This document shows positions 37,121-46,631 of a stretch of 64,000 nt of DNA, in pieces (the stretch's first letter is position 1; every line of letters begins with the position of its first letter). Origin of the DNA: GWE2-40-63 sp041664345 (GTDB lineage Bacteria > Bacteroidota > Bacteroidia > Bacteroidales > SZUA-534). The notes under the pieces are model-generated. The model was not told where the DNA came from and ran no database searches. It saw only the letters and a list, made by a program, of their open reading frames with translations. The stretch spans positions 15,519 to 79,518 of the forward strand of contig JBAYKX010000021.1 of NCBI GenBank assembly GCA_041664345.1. The letters are read 5' to 3'. The position numbers and the translations under genes were made by a program.

Positions 37121-38893
37121 ATGAGAAAATTAAAATTATTAACCACAACATTTGGACTACTAGCTATTTCAAGTTTAGCTTCATTGGCTTGTACCAATTT
37201 TTTGGTAACTAAAGGAGCCTCAGCCGATGGCTCAACCTTTATAAGCTATTCGGCCGATTCACATGTATTGTTTGGCGAATTGTATTTTTGGGCAGCAGCC
37301 GACCATACCCCCGGAACATTATTAAAAGTTTATGAATGGGATACCGGTAAATATATGGGGGAAATTCATCAGATAAACCACACATATCAAGTAATTGGTA
37401 ACATGAACGAACACCAGTTAACTATTGGCGAAACCACTTATACTGGGCGCGAAGAATTAATTGATACTACCGCAATTGTTGACTACGCAAGCTTGATTTA
37501 TATCACGCTGCAACGGGCAAAGAATGCCCGCGAAGCCATCAAAGTAATGGCTGAATTAGTTTCCAATTATGGATATGCCAGTTCCGGTGAATCATTTTCG
37601 ATAGTTGATGCTAACGAAGCTTGGATTCTAGAAATGATTGGAAAAGGGAATGAGATGGTAAAATCGAAAGGTAAAACTGCTACCCTTGTAAATAAAAACA
37701 AAGGTGCCGTTTGGGTAGCCCGCATGATTCCTGATGGTTATGTTGCAGGCCATGCCAACCAAGCCCGGATTACTACTTTTCCATGGAATAATGATCCGAC
37801 CTCTATTTCCAGTGAACAATTAGATAAGATTTTCGATAAAAATGTGACAACCGTTTATGCTGCTGATGTAATGACTTTAGCAAAAGCTAAAGGCTATATT
37901 AACGATAATATAACTCAGGAAAATTTCAGCTTTTCGGATACTTATGCACCGGTAACCTTCGGTGGTGCCCGCTTTTGCGAAATAAGGGTTTGGGGTTTTT
38001 TTAACGATGTAAACCAAAGCATGGCGCAGTATTGGGATTACGTAAAAGGAAAAATAACCCACGATGATAATACCGGTTATGCTAACAATCGCATGCCTTT
38101 GTGGATTAAACCCGATAAAAAAATTACGGTGCATGATGTAATGAACAATATAAGAAATCATTTAGAAGGCACGGAATTAGATATGTCTAAAGATTTGGGT
38201 GCTGGTCCTTTTGGTGCTCCTTATCGCTGGCGTCCATTAACTTGGGAAGTTGATAGTATGACTTATTGCAATGAACGGGCCACTGCAACCCAACAAACCG
38301 GCTTTTCATTTGTAGCGCAAATGCGCTCCTGGTTGCCTGATGAAATTGGCGGTATCTTTTGGTTTGGCGTTGACGATGTGGCAAGTTCAGTTTATACTCC
38401 CATCTATTGCAGTTCAACCAGAGTTCCTGAAAGTTTTAAAGTAGGTAATGGTGATATGATGACCTATTCAAAAACAGCTGCATTTTGGACTTTTAACGAG
38501 GTTAGTAATTTGGCTTATACCCGGTATAACTCGATACATCCCGAAATTGAGGCCAAACAACAACAAATAGAACAAAAGTATATCACTTATACTCCAGCTA
38601 TTGATATGGCAGCTTCAGAACTATATAAAACTGACAAAACACTGGCCATTGAATTGTTAACAGACTACTCGGTAAATTCAGCCAATAAGTTGGTTAAAGA
38701 CTGGCGTTCATTTTATGAGTACCTTTTTGTAAAATATATGGATGGTAATGTGAAAGAAAAAAGGGAGGTACCTGCCAATTATAAATATGTAACCCCTAAA
38801 TTGGAACAACCGGGTTATAATGAACAATGGAAAAAAGGTGTGGTAGAGGATACAAAGGACAAATTGTTGGTTCCTGCTGGTGGAGGTCATTAA
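37121..38893 (+). CDS. C69-family dipeptidase (Ntn hydrolase)
   Basis: The 590-residue protein belongs to the PepD/C69 family, in which an N-terminal cysteine exposed by processing is the nucleophile. Here a signal peptide (1-23, ASLA) is followed at once by CTNFLVTKGASADGSTFI, so cleavage would expose Cys24. Other family blocks are YGYASSGESFSIVDANEAWILEM, VNKNKGAVWVARMIPDGYVAGHANQARI and the C-terminal RTRYNSIHPEI-like segment. It is likely periplasmic. Length and motifs are normal. A hairpin terminator follows. Confidence 0.92.
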   Translation: MRKLKLLTTTFGLLAISSLASLACTNFLVTKGASADGSTFISYSADSHVLFGELYFWAAADHTPGTLLKVYEWDTGKYMGEIHQINHTYQVIGNMNEHQLTIGETTYTGREELIDTTAIVDYASLIYITLQRAKNAREAIKVMAELVSNYGYASSGESFSIVDANEAWILEMIGKGNEMVKSKGKTATLVNKNKGAVWVARMIPDGYVAGHANQARITTFPWNNDPTSISSEQLDKIFDKNVTTVYAADVMTLAKAKGYINDNITQENFSFSDTYAPVTFGGARFCEIRVWGFFNDVNQSMAQYWDYVKGKITHDDNTGYANNRMPLWIKPDKKITVHDVMNNIRNHLEGTELDMSKDLGAGPFGAPYRWRPLTWEVDSMTYCNERATATQQTGFSFVAQMRSWLPDEIGGIFWFGVDDVASSVYTPIYCSSTRVPESFKVGNGDMMTYSKTAAFWTFNEVSNLAYTRYNSIHPEIEAKQQQIEQKYITYTPAIDMAASELYKTDKTLAIELLTDYSVNSANKLVKDWRSFYEYLFVKYMDGNVKEKREVPANYKYVTPKLEQPGYNEQWKKGVVEDTKDKLLVPAGGGH

Positions 38894-38957
38894 TTTTGTT
38901 GATAAACCATCAAGGGTAGGAATAGAATAGATTTCAATGAGCTCTTACTAAAAATAG

Positions 38958-38984
38958 AAAATGTTGGGTTTTCCAACATTTTTT
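38958..38984 (+). terminator. intrinsic terminator after the C69 peptidase
   Basis: AAAATGTTGG (38958-38967) pairs with CCAACATTTT (38973-38982), followed by a T-rich tract. Confidence 0.85.
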
Positions 38985-39027
38985 ATTTTTAATAGCACCC
39001 GAAATTCTTTATTTACAAAATTAATAT

Positions 39028-39035
39028 TACTTTTG
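39028..39035 (+). promoter_or_regulatory. -7 promoter element for rplS
   Basis: TACTTTTG matches TAnnTTTG exactly, about 85 bases before the rplS ATG. The -33 element is not clear. Confidence 0.45.
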
Positions 39036-39119
39036 CGGCAAATCTGTACGTAATCTCTTTCAGTTGACATTGAGCCTGATACATTACGTTCATAACGTTA
39101 AATTATAAAAAATACCAAG

Positions 39120-39467
39120 ATGGATTTAATGAAAGTTGTTGAGAATGAATTGGCTGGACAAAATCAAATACCAGAATTTGGAGCAGGAGATACTATTACT
39201 GTTCATTATAAAATTCGTGAAGGTAACAAAGAGCGGATTCAGCAATACCGTGGTATTGTAATTCAGAAAAAAGGCACCGGAATGACCAAAACATTTACTG
39301 TTCGTAAGGTGTCAGGTAATATTGGAGTTGAAAGGATTTTCCCTATTACATCACCTTTTATCGAGAAAATTGAAGTAAATAAAATGGGGCATGTTCGTCG
39401 TGCACGTATTTATTACTTGCGTGATTTAACCGGTAAAAAAGCACGGATTAAAGAAAAACGGGTGTAA
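39120..39467 (+). CDS. rplS: 50S ribosomal protein bL19
   Basis: The 115-residue protein has the L19 core FGAGDTITVHYKIREGNKERIQQYRGIVIQKKG and TFTVRKVSGNIGVERIFPITSPFIEKIEV, ending RRARIYYLRDLTGKKARIKE. It sits at the 30S-50S interface. It is alone here, without trmD or rpsP. A strong terminator follows. Confidence 0.98.
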   Translation: MDLMKVVENELAGQNQIPEFGAGDTITVHYKIREGNKERIQQYRGIVIQKKGTGMTKTFTVRKVSGNIGVERIFPITSPFIEKIEVNKMGHVRRARIYYLRDLTGKKARIKEKRV

Positions 39468-39486
39468 ACTCTCACATACGATAATT

Positions 39487-39519
39487 AAAAAGGCTGTTCT
39501 CCCAAGGAACAGCCTTTTT
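39487..39519 (+). terminator. intrinsic terminator after rplS
   Basis: AAAAAGGCTGTTC (39487-39499) pairs perfectly with GAACAGCCTTTTT (39507-39519), 13 bp with a 7-base loop. Confidence 0.92.
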
Positions 39520-39591
39520 ACTTTTTAATGCCTAGTTGTGATTATTTGCAATACTTTATATGCTATAACTTCTTTCAAATTGATTTGAATA

Positions 39592-39990
39592 CTACATTCC
39601 ATTCTCTTTAAAAACAGGGATGTATTTTTTATCAACTTCGGAAAAATGGTGGAACAACCACTTTTTGATAGATTCCATGGTGTTATCCAAGAACTTAACT
39701 TTATTAGCGGCATAATCAATTTGGAATTGCGATAGGGTTTTAAGAAAAAGTTTATGGTCGGCTGAATGTTCTTTGGCAAACTCAAAATTGAATTTTTCAA
39801 GATAGTTTTCTTCGTTTCCAAAATGATAGGAAGCAAAATCCATAAAGCTGCGGATGTTTTCTTTTATTTCTTTTTTATTCTTATCGAATTTGAAGGATGC
39901 ATACATTTGATTTGCTAAAGTAATTAGCTGTTTGTGTTGTGCATCCATTTCCGCAATTCCTGTTTCAAATGCTGGAACCCAATCCAACAA
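39592..39990 (-). CDS. bacteriohemerythrin domain, in frame behind the upstream sensor
   Basis: The 132-residue domain binds O2 at a di-iron site. All ligand positions are visible: H19 (DAQHKQ), H56 and E60 (YHFGNEE), H75 and H79 (HSADHK), H115 and D120 (HHFSEVD). There is no ATG near the start; only TTG codons at 39990 and 39993 are available. The frame continues open upstream to the TAA at 40089-40087 that ends the sensor gene, exactly 33 codons away and in the same phase. The domain may therefore once have been, or may still act as, the C-terminus of that sensor. The start given is the TTG and is uncertain. Confidence 0.85.
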   Translation of the reverse strand: MLDWVPAFETGIAEMDAQHKQLITLANQMYASFKFDKNKKEIKENIRSFMDFASYHFGNEENYLEKFNFEFAKEHSADHKLFLKTLSQFQIDYAANKVKFLDNTMESIKKWLFHHFSEVDKKYIPVFKENGM

Positions 39991-40086
39991 ATTGTCATGG
40001 GAACCTTTAATTAGAATATCTGGACTATCAGTCTTTATTATGGTTGAATCACTTACTTCAGTAATTTTCTCTACTTTATTTTTTTT

Positions 40087-42501
40087 TTATTCGGTTAATT
40101 GATTTTGTAACTCATTCAAACGGTTTTGATATTCACTAAGTAATAACTTTTCCTTTTTAATTTCAATCTCCTGTCCAATCATTTGCTGTTCCTTAAGCTT
40201 TTGCCCGGTTATGTCAAAACCAATTTTAAGAATCTTGTATGGTTTGTCATCATGTTGTCCTGTTATTGGTGTGTAAGTCTCTTCTACCCAAAATTCCTTA
40301 TTGTTTATTAAAATCCTATTAACTTCTTTCTTTTGTACACCTCTGCGTAAATCGCCCCAGAATAAGTTATAGTTCGCTTTCATTTCAGGGGTAAAGTCAA
40401 ATCCTTGGGAGTGTTTTTGACCCAGTATTTTATCTTGAGATATTCCAAGCATTTCGGCATATTTTTGGTTGCAACTTAATACCGTACCCTCTAAATCATA
40501 TTCAACAATAAAGGCCGTAGTACCCAATGCTTTAACAATTCCGGCCATTTCAAATTCACGGCGGGCTGCTTCTTCTTGGGTAGCCTGAAGTTCTTCCAAA
40601 TTTTGTCGCATTTCTTCTTCTTGCGAAGCCAATTCTTCTGATTGACTTTTTGATTGCTCCAATAATTTGGTGGTTTTTTCATTAACTTTTACTGCGGCAA
40701 TTGTTGAAGCAATGCTTTCTCCAAGCTTTTCAATAAATTCAATCTGGTGTTTTTCAATTGGATGGAACGATGCCAATTCAATAACTCCAAATGATTCATC
40801 ATTCAGAATTAATGGAACAAGTAATAAAGCTCTAGGGTTTGCCGTTCCCATACCTGAAGTAATCTGAATATAATTTTTTGGAATATCAGTCATGTAAATG
40901 GTCTTTTTTTCAAAGGCACACCTTCCAACCAATTCCTCACCGATTTCTACTTGTTTTTTAAGAAATTTATCCCTTCCATAAGCAATAGCTGACTTTAATT
41001 CAAGCATTATTTGATTTTCGTTTGAATCATCAATAACAAAAAGCGCCCCTTGATTAACATCCAAGTAATTAATTAAATTACTCAATATATTGAACGATAA
41101 TTCTTCAATATTTCTTGAATTGGTTCTTAAAATTTCACTGAATTTTGCCAAACCATGCGTTGACCAATTTAATTTCTCATCTTCAATTTTTCGCTTTATA
41201 TCTTCTTCATCAGCATGTTTTAAGCTTTTACGCATTTCAATCAATGAATTTCCCAATACATCCTTGTCACTAAGTGGATTAAATTCTGCATTCAAATTAC
41301 CTTTTCCAATTTGGTCGGCAAAATTGGAAGTTTTATTAAGCCCTGCTTTCAACTGATTGACGGAATTGGCCATAAGTTCCATTTCATCTCCGGTTGATAT
41401 AGTTAAATCTTCAATTCCCTCAATATCACCAATGGATAATTTTTCCAATATATTGGTAGTCTTTTTTAACGAAAAACTTAAGTTCCGTGCAATTATAAAA
41501 ATAATAAAAGATAGCGCCAGCAAGCCAAGAAATGCAACAAGTATTGATATTGCTTGTATTTTATTGGCATCAACTAATACTTGATTAGCAGGTATAATTA
41601 ATCCAAGTCCCCAAGGAGCATTCAATTCTCCTATTTGAATGGGGACAAGAGCTAGTAAAACCCGTTGATTTTTAGTGTCATTAACCCAATAAACTCCTCG
41701 CTCCCCCTTTCTTATTAATTGTGAAAGATTTATCTGATTTTCATATTCGGGATAGTTTCCACTTACTGATTTCCCGACTAAATCTGCCTTATGGTGACCA
41801 ACAAAAACACCTTCATTTGAAACTAAGAATGCTGTTGTGTTTTTATAAGGTTCTATTTGGGAAACCAGTTTCTGAAATTTTTCCATTAAAATATCAGCAG
41901 CTACAATGCCAGCAAATTGATTGTTGCGGAAAATAGGGGAGGATAGACTGGTCATGAATTTTTTTTCTTCCGATTCTTCTATAAATTCATCCCAATAGGG
42001 CTCCCAAATCATATCGCAAGCCAATGCTTTAATTTGCAGATACCTTTCGCTATCGCCATCCATACTTCTTAAACTAGTACTTTTTTGAATTTGTCCGTTC
42101 TGCTTAAACACCGTAACCGCATATCTCCCATAGTCATTTGTCCAATTTGGATCAAATTGTTTGAGTTCCCAACTATCCCAAAGTTTATAAAAATCAGGGT
42201 TTTGTTCAAAAACCTTAAAGTACATTTTTATAAATAACTCTTTCCATTCCGACTCTTCCATACCGTCATAAACTGAAAATGCTTCGGCCAATGTGCTTAA
42301 GACAGTCATCTTTTTCGACAGATCTTTTTCAATCATTATGGCATAGCCATCACCTACTTTTGAAACGTATTTTTCAGCATCTGTTATGGCTAACTGACGT
42401 GTTCTATAACTGATAAAACCAAATACGAATGAAAAAATTACAATGGAAGTTGATAAGATATAAATCAACATTTTGGCATTAATACTCATTTTTAGTTTCA
42501 T
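40087..42501 (-). CDS. membrane sensor: dCache-HAMP-GAF-PAS
   Basis: The 804-residue sensor has one N-terminal helix (about 12-33) and a periplasmic double-Cache domain (about 40-305, SPIFRNNQFAGIVAADI, GLGLIIPANQVL). A second helix (about 320-342), HAMP-like sequence, a GAF domain (about 470-620, GRCAFEKKTIYMTDIP), a Gln/Glu-rich coiled coil and a PAS domain (about 665-780, FIVEYDLEGTVLSCNQKYAEMLG) follow. It has no kinase or cyclase domain. The protein stops at TAA directly before ten A. The hemerythrin domain then continues in the same frame. I chose the ATG at 42501 over the TTG at 42519. Likely an oxygen- or redox-linked sensor if joined to the hemerythrin. Confidence 0.88.
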   Translation of the reverse strand: MKLKMSINAKMLIYILSTSIVIFSFVFGFISYRTRQLAITDAEKYVSKVGDGYAIMIEKDLSKKMTVLSTLAEAFSVYDGMEESEWKELFIKMYFKVFEQNPDFYKLWDSWELKQFDPNWTNDYGRYAVTVFKQNGQIQKSTSLRSMDGDSERYLQIKALACDMIWEPYWDEFIEESEEKKFMTSLSSPIFRNNQFAGIVAADILMEKFQKLVSQIEPYKNTTAFLVSNEGVFVGHHKADLVGKSVSGNYPEYENQINLSQLIRKGERGVYWVNDTKNQRVLLALVPIQIGELNAPWGLGLIIPANQVLVDANKIQAISILVAFLGLLALSFIIFIIARNLSFSLKKTTNILEKLSIGDIEGIEDLTISTGDEMELMANSVNQLKAGLNKTSNFADQIGKGNLNAEFNPLSDKDVLGNSLIEMRKSLKHADEEDIKRKIEDEKLNWSTHGLAKFSEILRTNSRNIEELSFNILSNLINYLDVNQGALFVIDDSNENQIMLELKSAIAYGRDKFLKKQVEIGEELVGRCAFEKKTIYMTDIPKNYIQITSGMGTANPRALLLVPLILNDESFGVIELASFHPIEKHQIEFIEKLGESIASTIAAVKVNEKTTKLLEQSKSQSEELASQEEEMRQNLEELQATQEEAARREFEMAGIVKALGTTAFIVEYDLEGTVLSCNQKYAEMLGISQDKILGQKHSQGFDFTPEMKANYNLFWGDLRRGVQKKEVNRILINNKEFWVEETYTPITGQHDDKPYKILKIGFDITGQKLKEQQMIGQEIEIKKEKLLLSEYQNRLNELQNQLTE

Positions 42502-42589
42502 GAAACAGCCTATTTTCAATTTAGGATGCTATAATACAAAAAAAATGGGGTATTAAAAAACAATCTGTTTTAAAAGAATAAAGCTATAA

Positions 42590-42625
42590 AACAGGCAAGC
42601 TAATCATTGGACTAGCTTGCTTGTT
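42590..42625 (-). terminator. intrinsic terminator after clpB
   Basis: AACAGGCAAGCTA (42590-42602) pairs with TAGCTTGCTTGTT (42613-42625), 13 positions with one G-U, followed on the minus strand by a T-rich tract. Confidence 0.8.
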
Positions 42626-42628
42626 AAA

Positions 42629-45220
42629 TTATTTATTGATAAATATTAATCCGTGCATGCCAACATCTATTAATATCGTATCTTCATTCTTAATTTCTTC
42701 AGCAATAATTGATTTTGAAAGTTCATTTAAAATGCTCTTTTGCATAAGCCGTTTCAAGGGTCGGGCTCCAAATGTTGGGTCGTATCCTTCATTAGCCAGC
42801 CATTCAATAGCTTCTGAAGTTATTTCAATTTTAATCCGGCTTTTTAATAGGCGTTGTTGAATAATCTTAAATTGTAGGTTCACAATTTCTTTTATTTCGC
42901 TCTTTAATAAAGGGGTAAACATGATTATTTCATCAATTCTATTCAAAAATTCGGATTTAATTGCTTGTCGAAGCAATTCATACAACTTACGCCGGGTTTT
43001 TTCCAATAGTTCTTCCCTGTTTTTTTGATTTAAATTTTCTAATTCAGTTTGAATTAACTGTGAACCTATATTCGATGTCATTATAATAAGGGTATTTTTA
43101 AAATTTACCATTCTACCTTTATTATCTGTCAACCGCCCATCATCTAATACTTGCAACAGGATATTGAATACATCGGGATGAGCTTTTTCAATTTCATCGA
43201 GCAAAATAACTGAATAAGGCTTATGCCGAACAGCTTCTGTTAATTGACCTCCTTCATCGTAACCAACATATCCTGGAGGGGCACCAATGAGTCGGGAAAC
43301 GGAATGCCTTTCTTGATATTCCGACATGTCGATGCGGGTTATATAGTTCTCATCATCAAATAGAAATTCAGCCAAGGCTTTAGCCAGTTCTGTTTTTCCA
43401 ACACCCGTGGTTCCTAAAAAAATAAAGGATCCTATGGGCCTGTTTTCATCCTGCAGTCCAGCTCTGCTTCGTCGCACAGCATCAGATATAGCTATAATTG
43501 CTTCATTTTGACCAACCACTCTTTTATGAAGTTCGAATTCAAGATTGAGAATTTTTTCTTTTTCCGACTTGAGCATTTTGGTAACAGGTATTTTAGTCCA
43601 ACGGCCTACTACTTCAGCAATATCTTCTGCCGAAACTTCTTCTTGAATCATTGCTTCGCCTGCTTGCATTAAATGTAATTCCTCTTTAAGCTTTTGAATC
43701 TGTTTTTCCGATTCTTGAATTTTTCCGTACCTAATTTCTGCCACTTTTCCGTAATCTCCATTTCGCTCTGCTTGTTCGGCTTCTAATTTTAAATCTTCAA
43801 TCAATTTTTTATTTTGTTGCAAGGTATTTATTACCATCTTTTCAGCTTCCCATTTAGCTTTTTTGGAATTATATTCTTGAGTTAATTCGGCTAATTCTTT
43901 TTTTATGGATTCCATTTTTGAAGAATTTCCTTCCCGTTTAATGGCTTCCCTTTCAATTTCTAATTGCATAATATTTCTGGAGAGTTCATCTATTATCTCT
44001 GGAACTGAATTCATTTCCAATCGAAGCTTGGATGCCGCTTCATCAATTAAATCAATAGCTTTATCGGGTAAAAACCTATCAGTTATGTATCGGTGCGATA
44101 GTTCAGCCGCAGCAATCAGCGCATCATCAGTTATACGAACTCTATGGTGTGTCTCGTAACGTTCCTTCAAACCTCGCAAAATTGAAATGGTTGAAGGAAT
44201 GTCTGGTTCATCAATCATTACTACTTGAAACCGTCGTTCCAATGCTTTATCTTTCTCAAAATATTTTTGGTATTCGTTTATTGTTGTTGCTCCAATAGCA
44301 CGCAATTCACCTCTGGCTAATGCCGGTTTTAAAATATTCGCAGCATCCATGGCACCTTCGCTTTTCCCAGCACCTACAAGTGTATGTATCTCATCAATAA
44401 ATAAAATAATGTCACCATTCGAGTTAATTACCTCATTTATTACTGCTTTTAACCGTTCTTCAAATTCTCCTTTATATTTCGCTCCGGCAATTAATGAACC
44501 CATATCCAATGAGAAAATCTTTTTGGTAATTAAGTTTTCAGGAACATCTCTATTTATAATTCGGCGTGCAATTCCCTCGGCAATAGCTGTTTTTCCAACA
44601 CCAGGCTCACCAATTAAAATTGGATTGTTCTTGGTTCGTCTGCTTAAAATCTGAAGTATCCGGCGTATCTCATCATCCCGGCCAATAACTGGATCTAATT
44701 TTCCATTCAAGGCTAATTCATTCAAATTTAAGGCATACCGATTCAATGAATCATAACCATTTTCGGCGGTTTGGCTTTCTACTTTTTGTCCTTTTGTTAG
44801 CTCTTCTGTTATTTTCTCAATTGATTTCTTTGATATCCCTTGGTCAATCAAAAATTTAGTAATCTGATCATTGGGTTCAAAAAGACTTTTCCAGATATGC
44901 TCCACCGATACAAACTTATCTCCTTTGTTATTAGCAATTATCTGAGCATTGTTCAATACAGTATTGGCTTCATTTGATAGATAGGGTGATGCTCCCGTAA
45001 CTTTAGGATACGATTGAATAATTCGATCAAGAATCGTCGCAAAACTAGTTTCATTGATGGAATGCTTTTTAAGAATAAATTGAGATATATTTTTTTCAAC
45101 CTCTAATAAGCTCTTCAACAAGTGCCCTGTTTCAATAGCTTGATTGCTATTATTTTGTGCAATTAGGAAGGCATTTTCAATGGCTTCTTGCGCTTTTATT
45201 GTATAATTATTTAAGTTCAT
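42629..45220 (-). CDS. clpB: ATP-dependent disaggregase ClpB
   Basis: ClpB resolves protein aggregates with DnaK. The 863-residue protein has the N-domain, NBD1 with Walker A IGEPGVGKTAIAEGI and Walker B ILFIDEIHTLVGAG, the coiled-coil middle domain (about 400-520) and NBD2 with FLGTTGVGKTELAKALA and VILLDEIEKAHPDVF. The C-terminal D2 small domain contains FGARPLKRLMQ. Length is normal. Heat-shock control is expected but I see no CIRCE-type element in the 257-base upstream gap; that gap carries TTATTTTGGCA twice (about 45280 and 45310). Confidence 0.97.
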   Translation of the reverse strand: MNLNNYTIKAQEAIENAFLIAQNNSNQAIETGHLLKSLLEVEKNISQFILKKHSINETSFATILDRIIQSYPKVTGASPYLSNEANTVLNNAQIIANNKGDKFVSVEHIWKSLFEPNDQITKFLIDQGISKKSIEKITEELTKGQKVESQTAENGYDSLNRYALNLNELALNGKLDPVIGRDDEIRRILQILSRRTKNNPILIGEPGVGKTAIAEGIARRIINRDVPENLITKKIFSLDMGSLIAGAKYKGEFEERLKAVINEVINSNGDIILFIDEIHTLVGAGKSEGAMDAANILKPALARGELRAIGATTINEYQKYFEKDKALERRFQVVMIDEPDIPSTISILRGLKERYETHHRVRITDDALIAAAELSHRYITDRFLPDKAIDLIDEAASKLRLEMNSVPEIIDELSRNIMQLEIEREAIKREGNSSKMESIKKELAELTQEYNSKKAKWEAEKMVINTLQQNKKLIEDLKLEAEQAERNGDYGKVAEIRYGKIQESEKQIQKLKEELHLMQAGEAMIQEEVSAEDIAEVVGRWTKIPVTKMLKSEKEKILNLEFELHKRVVGQNEAIIAISDAVRRSRAGLQDENRPIGSFIFLGTTGVGKTELAKALAEFLFDDENYITRIDMSEYQERHSVSRLIGAPPGYVGYDEGGQLTEAVRHKPYSVILLDEIEKAHPDVFNILLQVLDDGRLTDNKGRMVNFKNTLIIMTSNIGSQLIQTELENLNQKNREELLEKTRRKLYELLRQAIKSEFLNRIDEIIMFTPLLKSEIKEIVNLQFKIIQQRLLKSRIKIEITSEAIEWLANEGYDPTFGARPLKRLMQKSILNELSKSIIAEEIKNEDTILIDVGMHGLIFINK

Positions 45221-45464
45221 AATTTTGATATTTTAATCGTTTATAAGGATCAATTTATTTGCCAGCAGGCAAAATATGTTATTTTGGCATTTAAAATTAC
45301 TCAAATAAGGTTATTTTGGCATGTTAAAAAGCATACATATTAAAAATATTTGTAAGGTATTAATAATTAGTCGCTTAGGATATTTCATTTTGCTATTTAC
45401 CTCATTTATAGATAATTTGCATTTAAATTAATGGATATAATAATCTTTTTCTGGTAAAAAAAAA

Positions 45465-45472
45465 TATATTTG
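45465..45472 (+). promoter_or_regulatory. -7 promoter element very close to the M23 start
   Basis: TATATTTG matches TAnnTTTG and ends five bases before the ATG at 45478. Transcription would begin at or next to the start codon, so the mRNA would be leaderless or almost so. Confidence 0.5.
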
Positions 45473-45477
45473 CATTC

Positions 45478-46452
45478 ATGAAAAAATTTATAAATCGAAA
45501 TAAGTACACTTTAAATACCGAATCACTAGTTTTTGAAAAGGATAGATCCTCAGCAAAACTGGTAATTCTTACGATTCTTAAATATGTTTCAGTAGGTTCA
45601 ATTCTTGGATTAACATTTTGGTTCTTTTCAATGACGGGTTTTATTAGTTCTCCAAAAAATAGACTCTTTGAAAAAAGTAATTCAAAATTAATTTCTGAAG
45701 TTGTTGTTTTAACTGCAAAATTTGACACTATTTCTTCATTTCTAAATAAAACACAAAATAAGGACGATAATTTTTACCGGGTAATTTCACATATTAATCC
45801 AATTCCTGTTTCCATTAGGAAAGCTGGATTTGGAGGTACCAACAAATATTCAAATTTAGAAGGATATACTTTTAGTAATTTATTAATTAATGCCAGCAAA
45901 AAAAGTGATATACTTTTAAACCAATTGCATATTCAGTCAAAATCGTTTGATACCATAATTTACCTCGCTAAAAACCTAAATGATAGCCTGCTTTCAGCTC
46001 CAGGTATTGCTCCGGTAGCACCAAATGATTATTTAACTATATCATCAGGTTTTGGATTGAGAATTCATCCAATAACAAAAAGGCTTCAAGGGCATGATGG
46101 AATTGATTTTGCAGCAAACATTGGAAATCCAATTCGTTCAACCGGAAATGGAATAGTTACTACAGCGGATAAGAATTACAATGGTTATGGTAATTATGTT
46201 GTTATTAACCATGGATATGGTTTTACTACTTTGTATGCTCACATGAGTAAATTATATGTGAAAAAAGGAGATACTATTCAGCGTGGACAAATAATTGGTG
46301 CTATAGGAAATACGGGTTCTTCAACAGGTCCCCATTTGCATTATGAGGTTATAGTTAATGGAGCTAAAAAGAATCCAATCAATTTTTATATTGATGATCT
46401 TAGCGATGAAGAATATTCAGAAATGACTCAATTATTCTCTTCAAATAATTAG
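45478..46452 (+). CDS. M23-family metallopeptidase, membrane-anchored
   Basis: The 324-residue protein has an N-terminal cytoplasmic stretch with one membrane helix (about residues 36-55), a helical linker, and a C-terminal LytM/M23 domain. Zinc ligands are in HDGIDFAANIG (with SSGFGLRIHPITKRLQG before it) and STGPHLHYEVIVNG. This is the usual MepM-like Bacteroidota form involved in peptidoglycan turnover. A three-hairpin repeat element starts six bases after the stop codon. Confidence 0.93.
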   Translation: MKKFINRNKYTLNTESLVFEKDRSSAKLVILTILKYVSVGSILGLTFWFFSMTGFISSPKNRLFEKSNSKLISEVVVLTAKFDTISSFLNKTQNKDDNFYRVISHINPIPVSIRKAGFGGTNKYSNLEGYTFSNLLINASKKSDILLNQLHIQSKSFDTIIYLAKNLNDSLLSAPGIAPVAPNDYLTISSGFGLRIHPITKRLQGHDGIDFAANIGNPIRSTGNGIVTTADKNYNGYGNYVVINHGYGFTTLYAHMSKLYVKKGDTIQRGQIIGAIGNTGSSTGPHLHYEVIVNGAKKNPINFYIDDLSDEEYSEMTQLFSSNN

Positions 46453-46457
46453 GTAAT

Positions 46458-46631
46458 ACCCAAATTGAGAGATTTGCTATTGCAAATCTGCTCAATCGAC
46501 TGAACAATTGTAAGTTTTCACAAATTTTTTAAAGCGAAAATTTGTGAAAAGCAACAATTTATAGGTCGGGGTTATACCTAAGTAAAGCGCTTTTTCCCCC
46601 GAGGACTAGGGGTCAAACCGCTAAACTTAGG
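46458..46631. repeat. three-hairpin ~170-bp repeat element, copy 1
   Basis: This stretch matches 63336-63501 from end to end (shared blocks include CTGCTCAATCGACTGAACAA and TCGGGGTTATACCTAAGTAA). It has three inverted repeats. Hairpin 1 is GATTTG/CAAATC within ATTGAG..CTCAAT. Hairpin 2 has TTTTCACAAATTTT paired with AAAATTTGTGAAAA. Hairpin 3 is CCTAAGT..AGCG with CGCT..ACTTAGG. No ORF is present. It fills the gap between two convergent genes, and its right edge contains the MATE stop codon. Confidence 0.85.

Noticed and set aside
40079..40089. Slippage on the ten-A run could join the sensor to the hemerythrin domain.
   Set aside because: The TAA uses the T and the first two A, so changing the number of A does not remove the stop; only read-through or mutation would join them.
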